A stretch of 64,000 nucleotides of DNA from a bacterium (GCA_027364575.1 DAHXPC010000001.1:124001-188000), one strand, 5' to 3'. Positions 35,216 to 45,341 are shown, counted from the stretch's first letter. A program made the numbers and translations. Notes: generated by a model from the sequence alone, not told the origin.

Positions 35216-38200
35216 TCAAATTTTATTCGGGTAATTTATATCCTTAAAGGCTGAAATGAGAGAAAGATAGATGCCAGGCAGTGTAATCATAAAGTTAGCA
35301 TTAAACAAATGAATGCTCGCATATAAATTATAGGTATCTGATTTCTGCTCCTTATGTAACTTTCCATCATTGATAAATTTCAATAGACTCCAAGGGCCAT
35401 CAAATATCTTTGAATAGTTTTTATTCTCAAAATCTATAAAGGATATAACAATTTGTTCAGAAGCAGTTTGCATGGGCCAAGATATAACATGTTCTTCAAG
35501 TGGACCATGCCTATAGGTTACAATTTGATCGCCAAATTTTAGTAGAACACTCGCGGAATTAGGTGAGAGCGTTAAAGGAATGATGGAAAGTTTTAAATTA
35601 ACCTGCTTACTTTTTTCCGCATACAAATCAGTAATATTTAATAGTTTATGGATTTCTCTCGGAAATGTATCTGTAGAACCTAAAGCGAGCCCATGAAAGT
35701 TCATCCAACACCAAGTAGCAGATTTCGTATCAATAAAGTCCTTTAGGTATTCGTTGAAAAAGGTATCTAATATACCCTCTTTGGCAAAGAAATTAGAAAA
35801 CTTTTGTTCGCTAATCTCAGCGGGCGCATTCTCACTAATGGGATAAAATAATTTGATACTATCATATTCCGTCTTAACCACCTGACGCCATTCACTGTTT
35901 ATAAATGAATTGGCATTACTCATTAACACTTTCCAACAATTGAAAGTGAGCGTTGTATACCAGCTCTGCATGGATGGAGGCATTTTTTTTATCGCCATAA
36001 AAAGACTGCTAATGGGATCACTTCCATTGCCCGTCACGATAGATTTCACACTATCGTAACTTGCCTTCAATATATCCTTACTGTTATTAATATTGCTTAA
36101 CATAAAATAGAGATTTTGTAGTTCCGTTTTATAAGGAACGCCGCTTGTATTTTTATCTACAAAATCTGTTAAAAGAGGGGCAAGGCTAGATGCACTTACA
36201 CGACCGGGAAGTATTTCAATCGTACGAATATTTGTATTGATTAGATCTAGCATTACATTAAAAGAAGATTTTTCATCTGTAAAATAGGTGAGACATCTTA
36301 ACGCTCCATCAATATTATCAAACGGCTTAAGTGCAAGGGGAACCATAGCTTTGTCCCACTGCCCAAGATATTCTGTAGCATACAATGTGTTGACTGCTTG
36401 CATTACCATATCAATAGACTCAATTTTTTTATTGAATACGCCGTTGAATGCTGAATTGATTATCGCAAAATCATTATGTAATTTTTGAGACATAGACTGG
36501 ATTTTAATTGAATATACATTATTAAATCCCTCGCTTGAGAAGAAATTTACAATATTTACAGTGGTATTAGAATCAAAAAAACTATTATCTTTGTTTGCAA
36601 TATTTAATAAATTTATTTTGGCAATGTCCGAAAGCATCGCTTCTTTCTTAACCCAGTTATAAATTGTTTGTTCTAATGGCATACTGGCCATTGATTCCAT
36701 CGTTTCTTTTATTAATAAATCATTAAGATCTAAGGGTTTAAAGGAAGATTTAATGACTTGATCAAGATACATTTTTAATGTTTTTTTATCTTTATCATTA
36801 ATCGTACTATCTTCTGCCCAATCCTCGACTGCCGCAATTTTTAACCATTCATTTGGAAAATGACTTGGGTTACTTAAAACCAGATAGCCTTTAAAAATTT
36901 CAAATGTTTTTAAAAAGTCAGCCTTTCGGTTTTCTAGCCTATTTTCAAAACGTTTTGCAATATTGACTAATAATTTATTTTCCAATTCTTGCGCTAATGT
37001 TGATTCTAGTTTTTTCTGAATTGTCGGGGATTTATAAAGTTGATAGGATAATGCCCAACCATGTTTATCTTTAGTATATATATCGATTGCATCCGTGAAC
37101 AAATTAAAAATGGGCAATAAGTCCTGTATCGGTTTATGTTGAGTATCGGTCTGAATTTCCTCAATGCGATTTATATAGCGTTCTACTTGTATGGCTTTCG
37201 ATCGATTATAAACATACCCTCCAAAAAGCATCAGTACGGCCGTTACGATCAATATGCAAAAAATGCTATACGTCAGGATCTTTTTAATCTGTTTCGTCGC
37301 CTTTTGATAAGGCAAAAAATTAACAATATTTGCTTCTGGAATAATGATGTTTTGATATAAATTCTTTAAAAAATAACAACTTGTAGACAATACTTTATCA
37401 ATTTGTGTTACGGGCACAATATCAAACTGTTTTACGATTAGTGATCCCAGTGGATCACAAAATGTATCATTACTTGGTGCGGCACTGGTGAAGTATAGGC
37501 CTCTAAATTCAATAATTTCATAAAATTTATTTGGGATTAATGTTGCGGCAATACCATCCACTATAACGTTTTTTAGAAGTAAAAGTTGCTGTGGGAAAAA
37601 ACACAATCTTGATTTTCGAAACTCATCACGTTCCTGATCTAATAGCCAGATCAATCTTGCATTTAGCTGCTCAATAAATTGATCATACTCGTCTACTAAT
37701 ATCTCTCTGATTTGGCCTTCTCTTAATTTACCCAGCGGCAAGGTAAAACCAACCACTTGCTCTTGCTCTACAGCACTTAGTTTCCCGAAAAAATCTAAAA
37801 ATCCTGCTAATTGATCAGATTTAGTTACAACCATATATACAGGAAGTCTTACTTCGAGAAGCTCGTATAAATTCTTAATATAATGTCTAATGCCATCAAT
37901 TTTTTTATTTCTGACCTCATCTGTGTCTTTGAGAAAAGAGGACATATCGATTGTTACAATTAAGCTATTGATAGGTTTGCCATTTTTGTATTTCTTTAAA
38001 ATGTCTAATATGCTCATCCAGGCTTCAGTATTAGACTCGGCATCCCAGGGTAAATCCTGATAGATGCGAGAATATTCTAAAAAGACAGCCCCTTCCGTTA
38101 CATACCAATTTAGTCCTTCCACTTTGGAAACTTGTAGTTCATTGGGTATATTTGAAAGTAGCGGGATGGTTAAGCCGGAATTTTTTATGATAGAGGTTTT

Positions 38201-38605
38201 ACCATCATGAACAGGGCCAACAATTAAAAGCCAAGGCAGTTTATGTAAAGGAATATTTTCCTTTCCATTAATGAGCTGACATTTCCGAAGCTCATCAATT
38301 AAATTCTTGACTTGATTTTTATAGGCTTTTGAGTTTAATAATTCTGGGTTTTCATTTTTGCTTGCAGAATACTTAAATATTGAGGCAGCAAGATTTTTTT
38401 CACGGATAATCGCTCGCAGTTTTTTAGTGATATATTTAATTGGCCAAAATAACAATATCGCGGCAATAATAATGCCCCGAATGATCAAGCTTTTTAGGGG
38501 AAACCATGTATTTATTTGGACCTCAGGGCCTATAGAAAAAATAAGCAAGCAAAATGTGCAAGCAATTAATATTTTCAATATGCGAAATAACATATTTTTA
38601 TTCAT
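35216..38605 (-). CDS. tssM: T6SS membrane protein TssM (IcmF)
   Basis: The large inner-membrane scaffold of the T6SS envelope complex that contacts TssL and TssJ. 1129 residues with two N-terminal membrane helices (about 8-25 and 41-56), a Walker A-like P-loop GPVHDGKTS (130-138), a third helix near residue 450 (YSIFCILIVTAVLMLFGGY) and a long periplasmic region. This is the IcmF_C architecture, slightly shorter than typical (1,150-1,250). It overlaps tssL by 8 bases. Last gene of the T6SS transcript. Confidence 0.92.
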   Translation of the reverse strand: MNKNMLFRILKILIACTFCLLIFSIGPEVQINTWFPLKSLIIRGIIIAAILLFWPIKYITKKLRAIIREKNLAASIFKYSASKNENPELLNSKAYKNQVKNLIDELRKCQLINGKENIPLHKLPWLLIVGPVHDGKTSIIKNSGLTIPLLSNIPNELQVSKVEGLNWYVTEGAVFLEYSRIYQDLPWDAESNTEAWMSILDILKKYKNGKPINSLIVTIDMSSFLKDTDEVRNKKIDGIRHYIKNLYELLEVRLPVYMVVTKSDQLAGFLDFFGKLSAVEQEQVVGFTLPLGKLREGQIREILVDEYDQFIEQLNARLIWLLDQERDEFRKSRLCFFPQQLLLLKNVIVDGIAATLIPNKFYEIIEFRGLYFTSAAPSNDTFCDPLGSLIVKQFDIVPVTQIDKVLSTSCYFLKNLYQNIIIPEANIVNFLPYQKATKQIKKILTYSIFCILIVTAVLMLFGGYVYNRSKAIQVERYINRIEEIQTDTQHKPIQDLLPIFNLFTDAIDIYTKDKHGWALSYQLYKSPTIQKKLESTLAQELENKLLVNIAKRFENRLENRKADFLKTFEIFKGYLVLSNPSHFPNEWLKIAAVEDWAEDSTINDKDKKTLKMYLDQVIKSSFKPLDLNDLLIKETMESMASMPLEQTIYNWVKKEAMLSDIAKINLLNIANKDNSFFDSNTTVNIVNFFSSEGFNNVYSIKIQSMSQKLHNDFAIINSAFNGVFNKKIESIDMVMQAVNTLYATEYLGQWDKAMVPLALKPFDNIDGALRCLTYFTDEKSSFNVMLDLINTNIRTIEILPGRVSASSLAPLLTDFVDKNTSGVPYKTELQNLYFMLSNINNSKDILKASYDSVKSIVTGNGSDPISSLFMAIKKMPPSMQSWYTTLTFNCWKVLMSNANSFINSEWRQVVKTEYDSIKLFYPISENAPAEISEQKFSNFFAKEGILDTFFNEYLKDFIDTKSATWCWMNFHGLALGSTDTFPREIHKLLNITDLYAEKSKQVNLKLSIIPLTLSPNSASVLLKFGDQIVTYRHGPLEEHVISWPMQTASEQIVISFIDFENKNYSKIFDGPWSLLKFINDGKLHKEQKSDTYNLYASIHLFNANFMITLPGIYLSLISAFKDINYPNKI

Positions 38606-39413
38606 TTATATTTCCGAACTTATAGTTTATGACGTTTTTTTCATCAATATTCTTATGTATTATCAGATTGTTAATTATTCCAAAGATTTCGTTTTCATAT
38701 TTTTGTGATTTTTTTTCGATGAAAAATGAACAACCCAACAAAAAAGAACCCAATACAATCATCAATGTCCAGAAGGAGGGTTTTAAGTTTTTTTTGGTTT
38801 CAGAGAGATAGGCATTTCCCTTTGCCAAGGGCGGAATTTCAGGTTTACAGCCAACAAGTGTTCTAAATAAATTTTCTTTCAGAATCCCTAACGCTTCGTC
38901 ATCGTTATAATATTTGCCTTTATATCCTAAATTTAATATAAAATATATTAATTCAAGCATGTGAACATTTGACGTTGAATCATTTAACAAATGTTCTAAA
39001 ATAATATAAAAACTTTCTCCGCCACTTGACTCATTATGCAAAGAATTTAATAGCGTATGCTGAGACCACGAGCTATTTTTTCCCCATATCGTAAATAATA
39101 CTGACTCATCTAACGCAATCGCTAAACAGTATCTCGCTGACGAAACCGTTTTCTGTGAATACCCTTCCAATAGGGATCGTTGCTCAAAATGTTTAATTTG
39201 TTCAATTACCCTATTATTGAGTTCTTTAGCGAATAGGCATTCTTGGGTATTTCTGACGGCGACCATCAGTGCAAGCAATGGCATAGCATTCTGCAACAAA
39301 GCATTATAATTGACGCTATGAATTCCGTCTGAATTTTTCAAAGCAGCAGGCTCATTCACAGTTGTGCCTGCAGTGTTTTTATATGAATATTCTGTTAGAA
39401 ATGGTTTAGACAT
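38598..39413 (-). CDS. tssL: T6SS protein TssL (DotU/IcmH)
   Basis: A cytoplasmic-domain protein anchored by one C-terminal membrane helix, partner of TssM. 271 residues: the DotU domain with ARYCLAIALDESVLFT and WGKNSSWSQHTLLNSLHNES, then a helix near residue 213-233 (LMIVLGSFLLGCSFFI). There is no C-terminal peptidoglycan-binding (OmpA-like) extension, so cell-wall anchoring must come from elsewhere. It overlaps tssK by 8 bases and tssM by 8. Confidence 0.93.
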   Translation of the reverse strand: MSKPFLTEYSYKNTAGTTVNEPAALKNSDGIHSVNYNALLQNAMPLLALMVAVRNTQECLFAKELNNRVIEQIKHFEQRSLLEGYSQKTVSSARYCLAIALDESVLFTIWGKNSSWSQHTLLNSLHNESSGGESFYIILEHLLNDSTSNVHMLELIYFILNLGYKGKYYNDDEALGILKENLFRTLVGCKPEIPPLAKGNAYLSETKKNLKPSFWTLMIVLGSFLLGCSFFIEKKSQKYENEIFGIINNLIIHKNIDEKNVINYKFGNINE

Positions 39414-40752
39414 CCGGTTTATTCCGTATGGCCCATAGCTGCAATTTTAAATTAGGATATTCGTTTCCAAGATGTATGGCAATCGCTGAAGATTTTTCTA
39501 ACGCTAACCATTCAGGATGTGTTTTGTTTAATGAAAAATAAATATCCCCATCACTAAATGGTATTTCTCTTGGAACTGTGGGCAAATGATGCAGATCAAT
39601 GCCTGGAAGCGCATGTGTAATTAATGTTTGTATCGTTTCAACGCCTGAAATTCTTGTTTGAGATAAAAATTGTTTGGAGAGATCTTCGCTGTCGACATCT
39701 GCGGAAATACTTATGATAAATTGTGAATTTGCAAACAGATCTCTATCTTCTATAGGGGACACCATTAGTCCATAAGAATGCATTTCTAGTTTTAGCAATA
39801 CTGCCCTTCTTTGAAGTACAAAAGATAATGAATGCCTTAACTGGGCAATGATTGGATCAAAACTGCTTTGCAAATCATGATGTTTATATAGAGGAAGAAC
39901 CTTTGGCCTACGTTCAATATCATTGTAGGCTGCTAAATTTGCCATTAACTCTATTAAATATAAATAAAAACTTTCCGGATGAAGTGCCTTTTTATTTATC
40001 AGGAACTGTAATAGAATTTCCGCTCGATTAATAATACATAATAAAGAAAAATCTATTATTTCTGCTACGCCCCCATACCCCATCTCCGTTTGAGTTTGCG
40101 CCAGTCTATCTGCTCGGTGATTAAGCAAGCTTAGCAGCTCTTTAGAAAAAATAGATAGTTTAGATATTGTTTGAATATTTAAACAGGGGGTTATAAATTG
40201 TTCATCCAGTTTTATCTGTTTGTTTGGCAATATATCTTTAATTTTTGCGAGTGCTAAGCAACTAAATCCCCCTAGATCATTTGTTTCTAACATGCATCGT
40301 AGTGTATATTTTCCCACTTGAATTTCTGCTGAATTATTTGATCCTGCCACATTGTCAATCACTTCGTAGGTTTCAGATTTATATCGACAAAATACATTTT
40401 CATTCTCTTCTAGAGCGACTTCAGCAGCATTAGGTTTTTTTAAAGGTAGCGCAAGATAAATTAATCTGTCTGCAGCCTCTAATGAAATATCAATGGGATC
40501 GGGTAAATTAGCTTCATAGGGCGCATTAAAATAAGTACCATCTGGAAGGATGCCAACGCATTTTATTAAAGAAAACTTTCCTAAGGATAATAAATTTTGA
40601 TCAACTTCATAATCAATAATCCCCCAACTTGCTAATCCTGATATCTCGGGACGATTAACAATTAAATTTTCTATATATCTATCTTGCTGTTGAAGATGTT
40701 GAGGTTGTAGAAACAACCCTTCTGACCATATAACTTTGCTGATATCTGGCAT
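39406..40752 (-). CDS. tssK: T6SS baseplate protein TssK
   Basis: The trimeric adaptor that docks the baseplate on TssL-TssM. 448 residues starting MPDISKVIWSEGLFLQPQHL, the family's N-terminal signature (W-x-EGLFLQPQHFQ), with a C-terminal receptor-like domain. Length matches. GAGG lies upstream. It lies 12 bases downstream of tssJ. Confidence 0.94.
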   Translation of the reverse strand: MPDISKVIWSEGLFLQPQHLQQQDRYIENLIVNRPEISGLASWGIIDYEVDQNLLSLGKFSLIKCVGILPDGTYFNAPYEANLPDPIDISLEAADRLIYLALPLKKPNAAEVALEENENVFCRYKSETYEVIDNVAGSNNSAEIQVGKYTLRCMLETNDLGGFSCLALAKIKDILPNKQIKLDEQFITPCLNIQTISKLSIFSKELLSLLNHRADRLAQTQTEMGYGGVAEIIDFSLLCIINRAEILLQFLINKKALHPESFYLYLIELMANLAAYNDIERRPKVLPLYKHHDLQSSFDPIIAQLRHSLSFVLQRRAVLLKLEMHSYGLMVSPIEDRDLFANSQFIISISADVDSEDLSKQFLSQTRISGVETIQTLITHALPGIDLHHLPTVPREIPFSDGDIYFSLNKTHPEWLALEKSSAIAIHLGNEYPNLKLQLWAIRNKPDV

Positions 40753-40764
40753 TTTGCAATTTCC

Positions 40765-41226
40765 TCAAGGTCTTATCTGAATAGAAGCTGGATCTAGAAC
40801 TATGGTTAAAGTGTTCTTTTTTATGTTTTTAATCGGAATAAAAATTTGATAATCAGAATTTGTGATATCTCTAAAGGCTGCCACGAGGCCAATATATTTT
40901 GTTTCAAGCAATTGGGTTTGGTTTATATTCAGTGTTTGACTAGGCTTAATTTCAATTTGATCCTGAAAAACCAGATCAGATCCCAACGTTTTAGTAGGGT
41001 TATCATACAATGAGAAAAAATCCGCATTTTGTATCGATGCTAAAACCTTTAATTGATAAATGGTCACCACTAAGGGTGAAGGACGATTATTGATATCTGG
41101 GTTTATCTGTGATGATGCTATAAAATTTATATTCAGCATTGGCAAAGGCTTTGTGCCACAAGCCTGGATATTTAATAGAAAAAATGCCCATATAATAAAT
41201 TTAATAGTAGCATTAAAACACTTCAT
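40765..41226 (-). CDS. tssJ: T6SS outer-membrane lipoprotein TssJ
   Basis: The transthyretin-fold lipoprotein that ties TssM to the outer membrane. About 153 residues from the ATG at 41226, preferred because AAAAGGA lies just before it; an upstream ATG lacks such a site. Signal peptide with lipobox NIQACG (Cys23). The mature part shows the TssJ pattern (SPLVVTIYQLKVLASIQNADFF, FQDQIEIKPSQT). First gene of the tssJKLM part of the cluster. Confidence 0.88.
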   Translation of the reverse strand: MKCFNATIKFIIWAFFLLNIQACGTKPLPMLNINFIASSQINPDINNRPSPLVVTIYQLKVLASIQNADFFSLYDNPTKTLGSDLVFQDQIEIKPSQTLNINQTQLLETKYIGLVAAFRDITNSDYQIFIPIKNIKKNTLTIVLDPASIQIRP

Positions 41227-41247
41227 CACATTCCTTTTGAACATCAA

Positions 41248-41867
41248 ACTAATTTATTAACATCCCATTCACAGCCCGCATACTTGAGCCATAGAAGCGT
41301 CTGATCTTTTTAAGAAAACATCTAAACCGGTTTTATCCAATTAGCGCTTCGACATTTGAATGCTTTGACTACATTCTGCATTCAGAACTTTGGAAATTTT
41401 TGGCTTAGAATAATTGCAAAATGCATTTTTTTTTTAGAAAACTTACTTTTTTGAATCAACCTTATTCCTTGTTATATGTTCACCTGTAAAAAAGTATCAC
41501 CAAACTCAATCGGGATCACTGTTTCTTGCTGAAGTTTCTTGGTTTTAATGTTTAGAGTTAAAAAAAACATTTCATTTCCCTGGCAAATTCCCTATCTTGC
41601 ATGCAAAGTATCATTAAGCGCTATGTAGCGCTTTAGTGATCACAAAAACACTTTAAACAGAAGCAAACTAACAAAGTAAGGTTTAAAGTTTATCTAAAGT
41701 CGTTAATATACCTGATTTTTATGCAACAACATATAGATTTTAATATAAAGGGAGGTATAATCATCGATACCTACTTAACAGGAAGCACCATTTAAATTAA
41801 AGGAAAAAGTTAAGGTTAGGAATTTTAAAGGCTAAATTTTGTTCACTCGTTATAAGGAAAGTAAATA
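41248..41867. other. Divergent regulatory region between tssJ and hcp
   Basis: 620 bases with no coding frame. It should hold promoters for tssJ-tssM (minus) and hcp (plus). I mark one strong hairpin/dyad (41610-41640) separately. Several AT-rich -10-like boxes occur near 41700-41755 without a clear partner, and a ribosome-binding AAGGAAAG lies just before hcp. Confidence 0.45.
41610..41640. promoter_or_regulatory. Extended inverted repeat upstream of hcp
   Basis: AAGCGCTA (41616-41623), TG, TAGCGCTT (41626-41633) is a perfect 8-bp dyad, extended on both sides by ATCA...TGAT with a one-base bulge. It lies about 230 bases before hcp and 380 before tssJ. It has no following T run, so an operator or an RNA structure is more likely than a terminator. 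Confidence 0.4.
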
Positions 41868-42352
41868 ATGGCAACAATGTATATGAAGGTGGATGGCATA
41901 GATGGCAATATCACGGCTAAAGGTCATGAAAAATGGATAGAAATTTATGAATTTTCATATGCCGTCGGTAGAGGTATAAGTTCATCCTCTCCGGGTAACC
42001 AGTCTGATCGGGAAGCCGGGACCCCCTCCTTCACCGAAGTTAGCATTAGAAAAGCGGTTGATGAAACCTCCCCTAAGCTATTTTTAGAAGCCTGCATAGG
42101 CAAAGCCAAAAAATTGAAGTTCACTTCTGCCACACAGGAGAAAATGTAAAAACTTACTTGGAATTCACTTTAACAGACGTTTTGATTAGTGGCTATTCTT
42201 TTGAGGGCTCTGCAGGAGAAGGGCATGCCACCGAGTCCTTGTCACTTAACTTCTCTAAAATTGAAAAGAAATATACACCTTTCAATGATAAACATGAGCC
42301 GGGTAGTCCTATACCTGCTGGCTATGATTTAATCGCTGCACAGAAGGTTTAA
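41868..42352 (+). CDS. hcp: T6SS tube protein Hcp (TssD), frameshifted in this sequence
   Basis: The hexameric tube protein. The 5' part reads MATMYMKVDGIDGNITAKGH and WIEIYEFSYAVGRGISS, and the 3' part reads YLEFTLTDVLISGYSFEG and FSKIEKKYTPFNDK: together a full Hcp of about 161 residues. They are in different frames. The break is in the A run at 42108-42113. With one extra A (or a -1 shift on AAA AAA) the centre becomes KIEVHFCHTGENVKTYLEF, exactly as expected for Hcp. The gene is on the opposite strand to the rest of the locus and convergent with PAAR. Either it is frameshifted in the organism or the assembly lost a base. Confidence 0.85.
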
Positions 42353-42368
42353 GTTAGATAAAAGTTGG

Positions 42369-42400
42369 GGGATAAGGCCTTAATCGCTTTATCCCTTCTT
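42369..42400. terminator. Bidirectional-type terminator between hcp and PAAR
   Basis: A 10-bp stem (42369-42378 with 42386-42395, GGGATAAGGC against GCTTTATCCC, one G-U) with a 7-base loop, followed on the plus strand by TTCTT. It lies 17 bases after the hcp stop and just past the convergent PAAR stop, so it can end both transcripts. Confidence 0.6.
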
Positions 42401-42404
42401 ACCT

Positions 42405-42695
42405 TTAGCCTATTAGAACCGTTGGAAAACCCGCCACTATAGTCCCTCCATGTGCGCAGCTGTCGCCAATTCTTGCCGCGGGTAGTTTTCCAATCAAAAC
42501 TGTGGGACTCCCCATTGCTATCATGTCAGGTGGCCCTATGCAGGTAGCCATACTGGTAGCTCCAGCGGAAGGTAATTTGCCAATAAGAACCGTTGGGCAC
42601 CCAGGAGGAAGTATAGGACCCCCAACATGCGGGATAGGACCTGTAAACATGGGGCAGACATGCATATCCGTAATTCTTGCGGCAGGCAACCCCAT
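42405..42695 (-). CDS. PAAR-domain T6SS spike-tip protein
   Basis: A 96-residue protein consisting of one PAAR domain: repeated PTVLIGKLPAA-type strands with conserved Cys/His (HVCP, ATCIGPPD, DSCAHGG) that bind zinc, and no extension. It should cap the VgrG spike. The start follows an overlapping stop of the DUF6931-like gene (1-base contact), so the two are coupled. Confidence 0.9.
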   Translation of the reverse strand: MGLPAARITDMHVCPMFTGPIPHVGGPILPPGCPTVLIGKLPSAGATSMATCIGPPDMIAMGSPTVLIGKLPAARIGDSCAHGGTIVAGFPTVLIG

Positions 42696-43285
42696 TATTG
42701 GTTCTCCCCTTCACGGTTTGCTATCTCAATTCCTACAGTCAAAAATTTTCGATAATTTTTCTGCGCTTGCTCTGGGGAATTTAAAACTGCAGACAACATA
42801 ACGGCACCTGCTACTGCTTTTGCATAAAGAAATTCATTCGGCATAACCTGCGGCGCGCCCTCTGGGGCTATACTGCCACCGCTCCAAAATACGGCATAGG
42901 CGACCCAGGCAGTTGCCACCTTTAATTCAAGCTTTTCTGCAAGGTTTTCTAAAGCTCTTCTAACTTTATCGTCAGGAGCCTTAATCCACTGATCAACCAG
43001 TAACAAAGTCTGTTGTATTAAGCCTGAGTCAACCTTCCCCTCTGTTTGTTGAGCACATTGATAAGCCCATCCAATAGATTCTTTTTTGGGTAAACCGTGG
43101 GCCAAGATATTAATGGCATCGGGAAATAAATTGCTCTCAATCATTTCTTTTAAAATTATATTTAAGGGTAAGCTACTTTGCATTAACGTTAAGGCATCTG
43201 GCGAGGGCTTAAAAAAAGTAGAAAGTTCAATGGGCGTAGACTGAATCTTCTTAAGTGCATTTACCTCTACTGTCTCTTTTATCAT
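42695..43285 (-). CDS. DUF6931-like protein between VgrG and PAAR
   Basis: About 196 residues from the ATG at 43285, chosen because AAAAGG precedes it; a longer in-frame start would add about ten residues. Mostly helical, with WVAYAVFWSGGSIAPEGAP and AKAVAGAVMLSAVL. This AxxxFWSGGSLxPxG pattern fits DUF6931, seen beside VgrG and PAAR in other T6SS loci, where an adaptor or chaperone role is suspected. Position agrees. Function not established. Confidence 0.65.
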   Translation of the reverse strand: MIKETVEVNALKKIQSTPIELSTFFKPSPDALTLMQSSLPLNIILKEMIESNLFPDAINILAHGLPKKESIGWAYQCAQQTEGKVDSGLIQQTLLLVDQWIKAPDDKVRRALENLAEKLELKVATAWVAYAVFWSGGSIAPEGAPQVMPNEFLYAKAVAGAVMLSAVLNSPEQAQKNYRKFLTVGIEIANREGENQ

Positions 43286-43318
43286 TTTAAACCTTTTAAA
43301 AAAAATCATTTTCAATCA

Positions 43319-45334
43319 TTAATTTATCATAGTCAAAGCACCTTGCAGCTTTAACATCCCACTGGCATTTCCTTCCACCATAACACTTTCAAATTTTAAA
43401 CTCGCATCGGCTTTCAGCTGGACAATAGTGCCGGTAATGGTTACGTTAATCCCTTTTAGGGTAATGCCAGACTGATCCACCATAATACTATTGGATCCTA
43501 CCTTAAGCTCAATGCTCGTCATAGCACTTATGCTCACTTTGCCTTTTTCTACATTGATGGTTTGATTTCCACTACCAATTGTCAATGTATCATTGCCTTG
43601 CGAAACCTCAACATTTCGATTCCCTTTTTCAATTTTATGAGAATCATCTCCAGACTCTAAAGTAATATGATGATTCCCTTTTTTGATAATACGACTTTCA
43701 TTGCCTTCTTCAATCGTCATCGTCCTATCATTTTTTATGGTAATGATCTGATCGTGGTTTACTTCTAACGTTTTATCATTCGCTATCACAGAATGTAAAT
43801 CCTTCTGTGCATGAAAATAAACCAATTCTTCTCCTTTTTTATCTTCAAATCTTAATTCATTCGAATCATCTGGAGACTTTGACTGAACCGAGTGGGTTTT
43901 AATACCAGACTGGAAACCATTATTGGGAAGCTCATACGGTGGCATTTGATTTGCATTATACAAGCTCCCGACAATAATCGGTTGATCCGGATCTCCTTCG
44001 AGAAAAGACACGACGACTTCATGGCCTACTCTGGGTAGAAATATAGTTCCCCAATTCTTTCCAGCCCAAGTGTGGGTGATCCTTATCCAACAAGAACTGT
44101 CTTCCTTTTGCGCCTTACCGTATTTATCCCAGTGAAATCTAACTTTGATACGCCCGTACTTATCGGTATATATTTCCTCTCCCTCTGGACCGACAACCAC
44201 AGCCGTTTGTAAGCCATGAATATGCGGCTTAGGCGTTATTCTGGGAGGTCGAAATTCTACAGATGAGGGGATACAGACAAACTGATTACTATATTCACTT
44301 CGATTATCACCTTTTTGCTCATTGGATTCGCCAGCGTAATGAGAAGTATCACTAGCCTGATGATAGATCTCTAAAAGCGCATAGGCCCCCGTTTCGCCAT
44401 CAAGCCCACTCGAATTCATTTTGAATTTATTGCCAGGAGAAAAAAAGGGATAACTACTTGAGCCATTGATCATTTCGCATTGGACATCCTCCATTTCCAT
44501 TAGTCGTTTAGATTGACTGGCAGCATCTCGTGAAGGATCTTTCCCGCCTGCAAAAATATAAGATGGATATTGTTTTTCAGTGGAATAATTAATTAAGGCT
44601 TGCGTAGACTTCTGCATATCTTGTTCAGGATTTTCAAAGTCATAGGTATTATAAGTCCATTTGCCTGTATGGAAGCCATATTGATGTTCCCATTGACTGA
44701 CACAATCCCCTGGATTTTTAGATTGATTGTATAGCGCTTCCCACCCTTTATCCTTAAAGCTATTAATGTTGTCTGCAAGCATTAATACATGTTTGTCATT
44801 GTGGTGTTCAAAATAATAATATATACCCTCATCTTCTAACAATCTTGACAAAAAATCAAAAGTTGTTTCCTGGTATTGAACACAATAAGCTCTTGGCTCA
44901 TAGTTAGCGGCAAGGCCACTTATCGAATAATCATTTATGCCATACTCTTTGAAAATAGTTGAGAGAATATTCTTAATGCTTTGATTTTGGAATATACGAC
45001 TATCGGTCGTACATTTTAAGAACCAAAGCGACGGCACTATTTCTGCCTTATAAGCCCTTCCCCACCGCTGCTTTTTGGGCCCTGCATAAAACTTATTAAT
45101 TATGCCATGAAAATATCTTACAGGTTTATTTTTTCTATGAATGCAAAAACTGATAGCTTTCCCAACGAGCTGCTTGGGAGATATATCTATATTTTCAGAA
45201 AATAGCTCCAAATGAAAATGAAACAGTTTGGAAACCGATTCAACACCCGTAAACCCACTTAAAATCAAAGTATCATTCCCCAGAGGGGTATCTATTGATA
45301 ATGTCCGGCCAATTTGTGTAATGCGATCTGACAT
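43319..45334 (-). CDS. vgrG: T6SS spike protein VgrG (TssI)
   Basis: The trimeric spike. 671 residues: gp27-like and gp5-like domains with SGLAANYEPRAYCVQYQETT, RVGHEVVVSFLEGDPDQPI and HTVQSKSPDDSNEL-like blocks. A C-terminal triple-stranded beta-helix region follows, made of short G-rich/charged repeats (residues about 500-670). There is no C-terminal effector extension, so cargo would ride on PAAR or bind separately. It lies 7 bases after tssG and is followed by the DUF6931-like and PAAR genes. Confidence 0.95.
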   Translation of the reverse strand: MSDRITQIGRTLSIDTPLGNDTLILSGFTGVESVSKLFHFHLELFSENIDISPKQLVGKAISFCIHRKNKPVRYFHGIINKFYAGPKKQRWGRAYKAEIVPSLWFLKCTTDSRIFQNQSIKNILSTIFKEYGINDYSISGLAANYEPRAYCVQYQETTFDFLSRLLEDEGIYYYFEHHNDKHVLMLADNINSFKDKGWEALYNQSKNPGDCVSQWEHQYGFHTGKWTYNTYDFENPEQDMQKSTQALINYSTEKQYPSYIFAGGKDPSRDAASQSKRLMEMEDVQCEMINGSSSYPFFSPGNKFKMNSSGLDGETGAYALLEIYHQASDTSHYAGESNEQKGDNRSEYSNQFVCIPSSVEFRPPRITPKPHIHGLQTAVVVGPEGEEIYTDKYGRIKVRFHWDKYGKAQKEDSSCWIRITHTWAGKNWGTIFLPRVGHEVVVSFLEGDPDQPIIVGSLYNANQMPPYELPNNGFQSGIKTHSVQSKSPDDSNELRFEDKKGEELVYFHAQKDLHSVIANDKTLEVNHDQIITIKNDRTMTIEEGNESRIIKKGNHHITLESGDDSHKIEKGNRNVEVSQGNDTLTIGSGNQTINVEKGKVSISAMTSIELKVGSNSIMVDQSGITLKGINVTITGTIVQLKADASLKFESVMVEGNASGMLKLQGALTMIN

Positions 45335-45341
45335 TTCTTAC

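Noticed and set aside
41581..41600. Sigma-54 promoter (TGGCA ... TTGC)
   Set aside because: The GG and GC elements are about 15 bases apart instead of 10, so the -24/-12 geometry fails.
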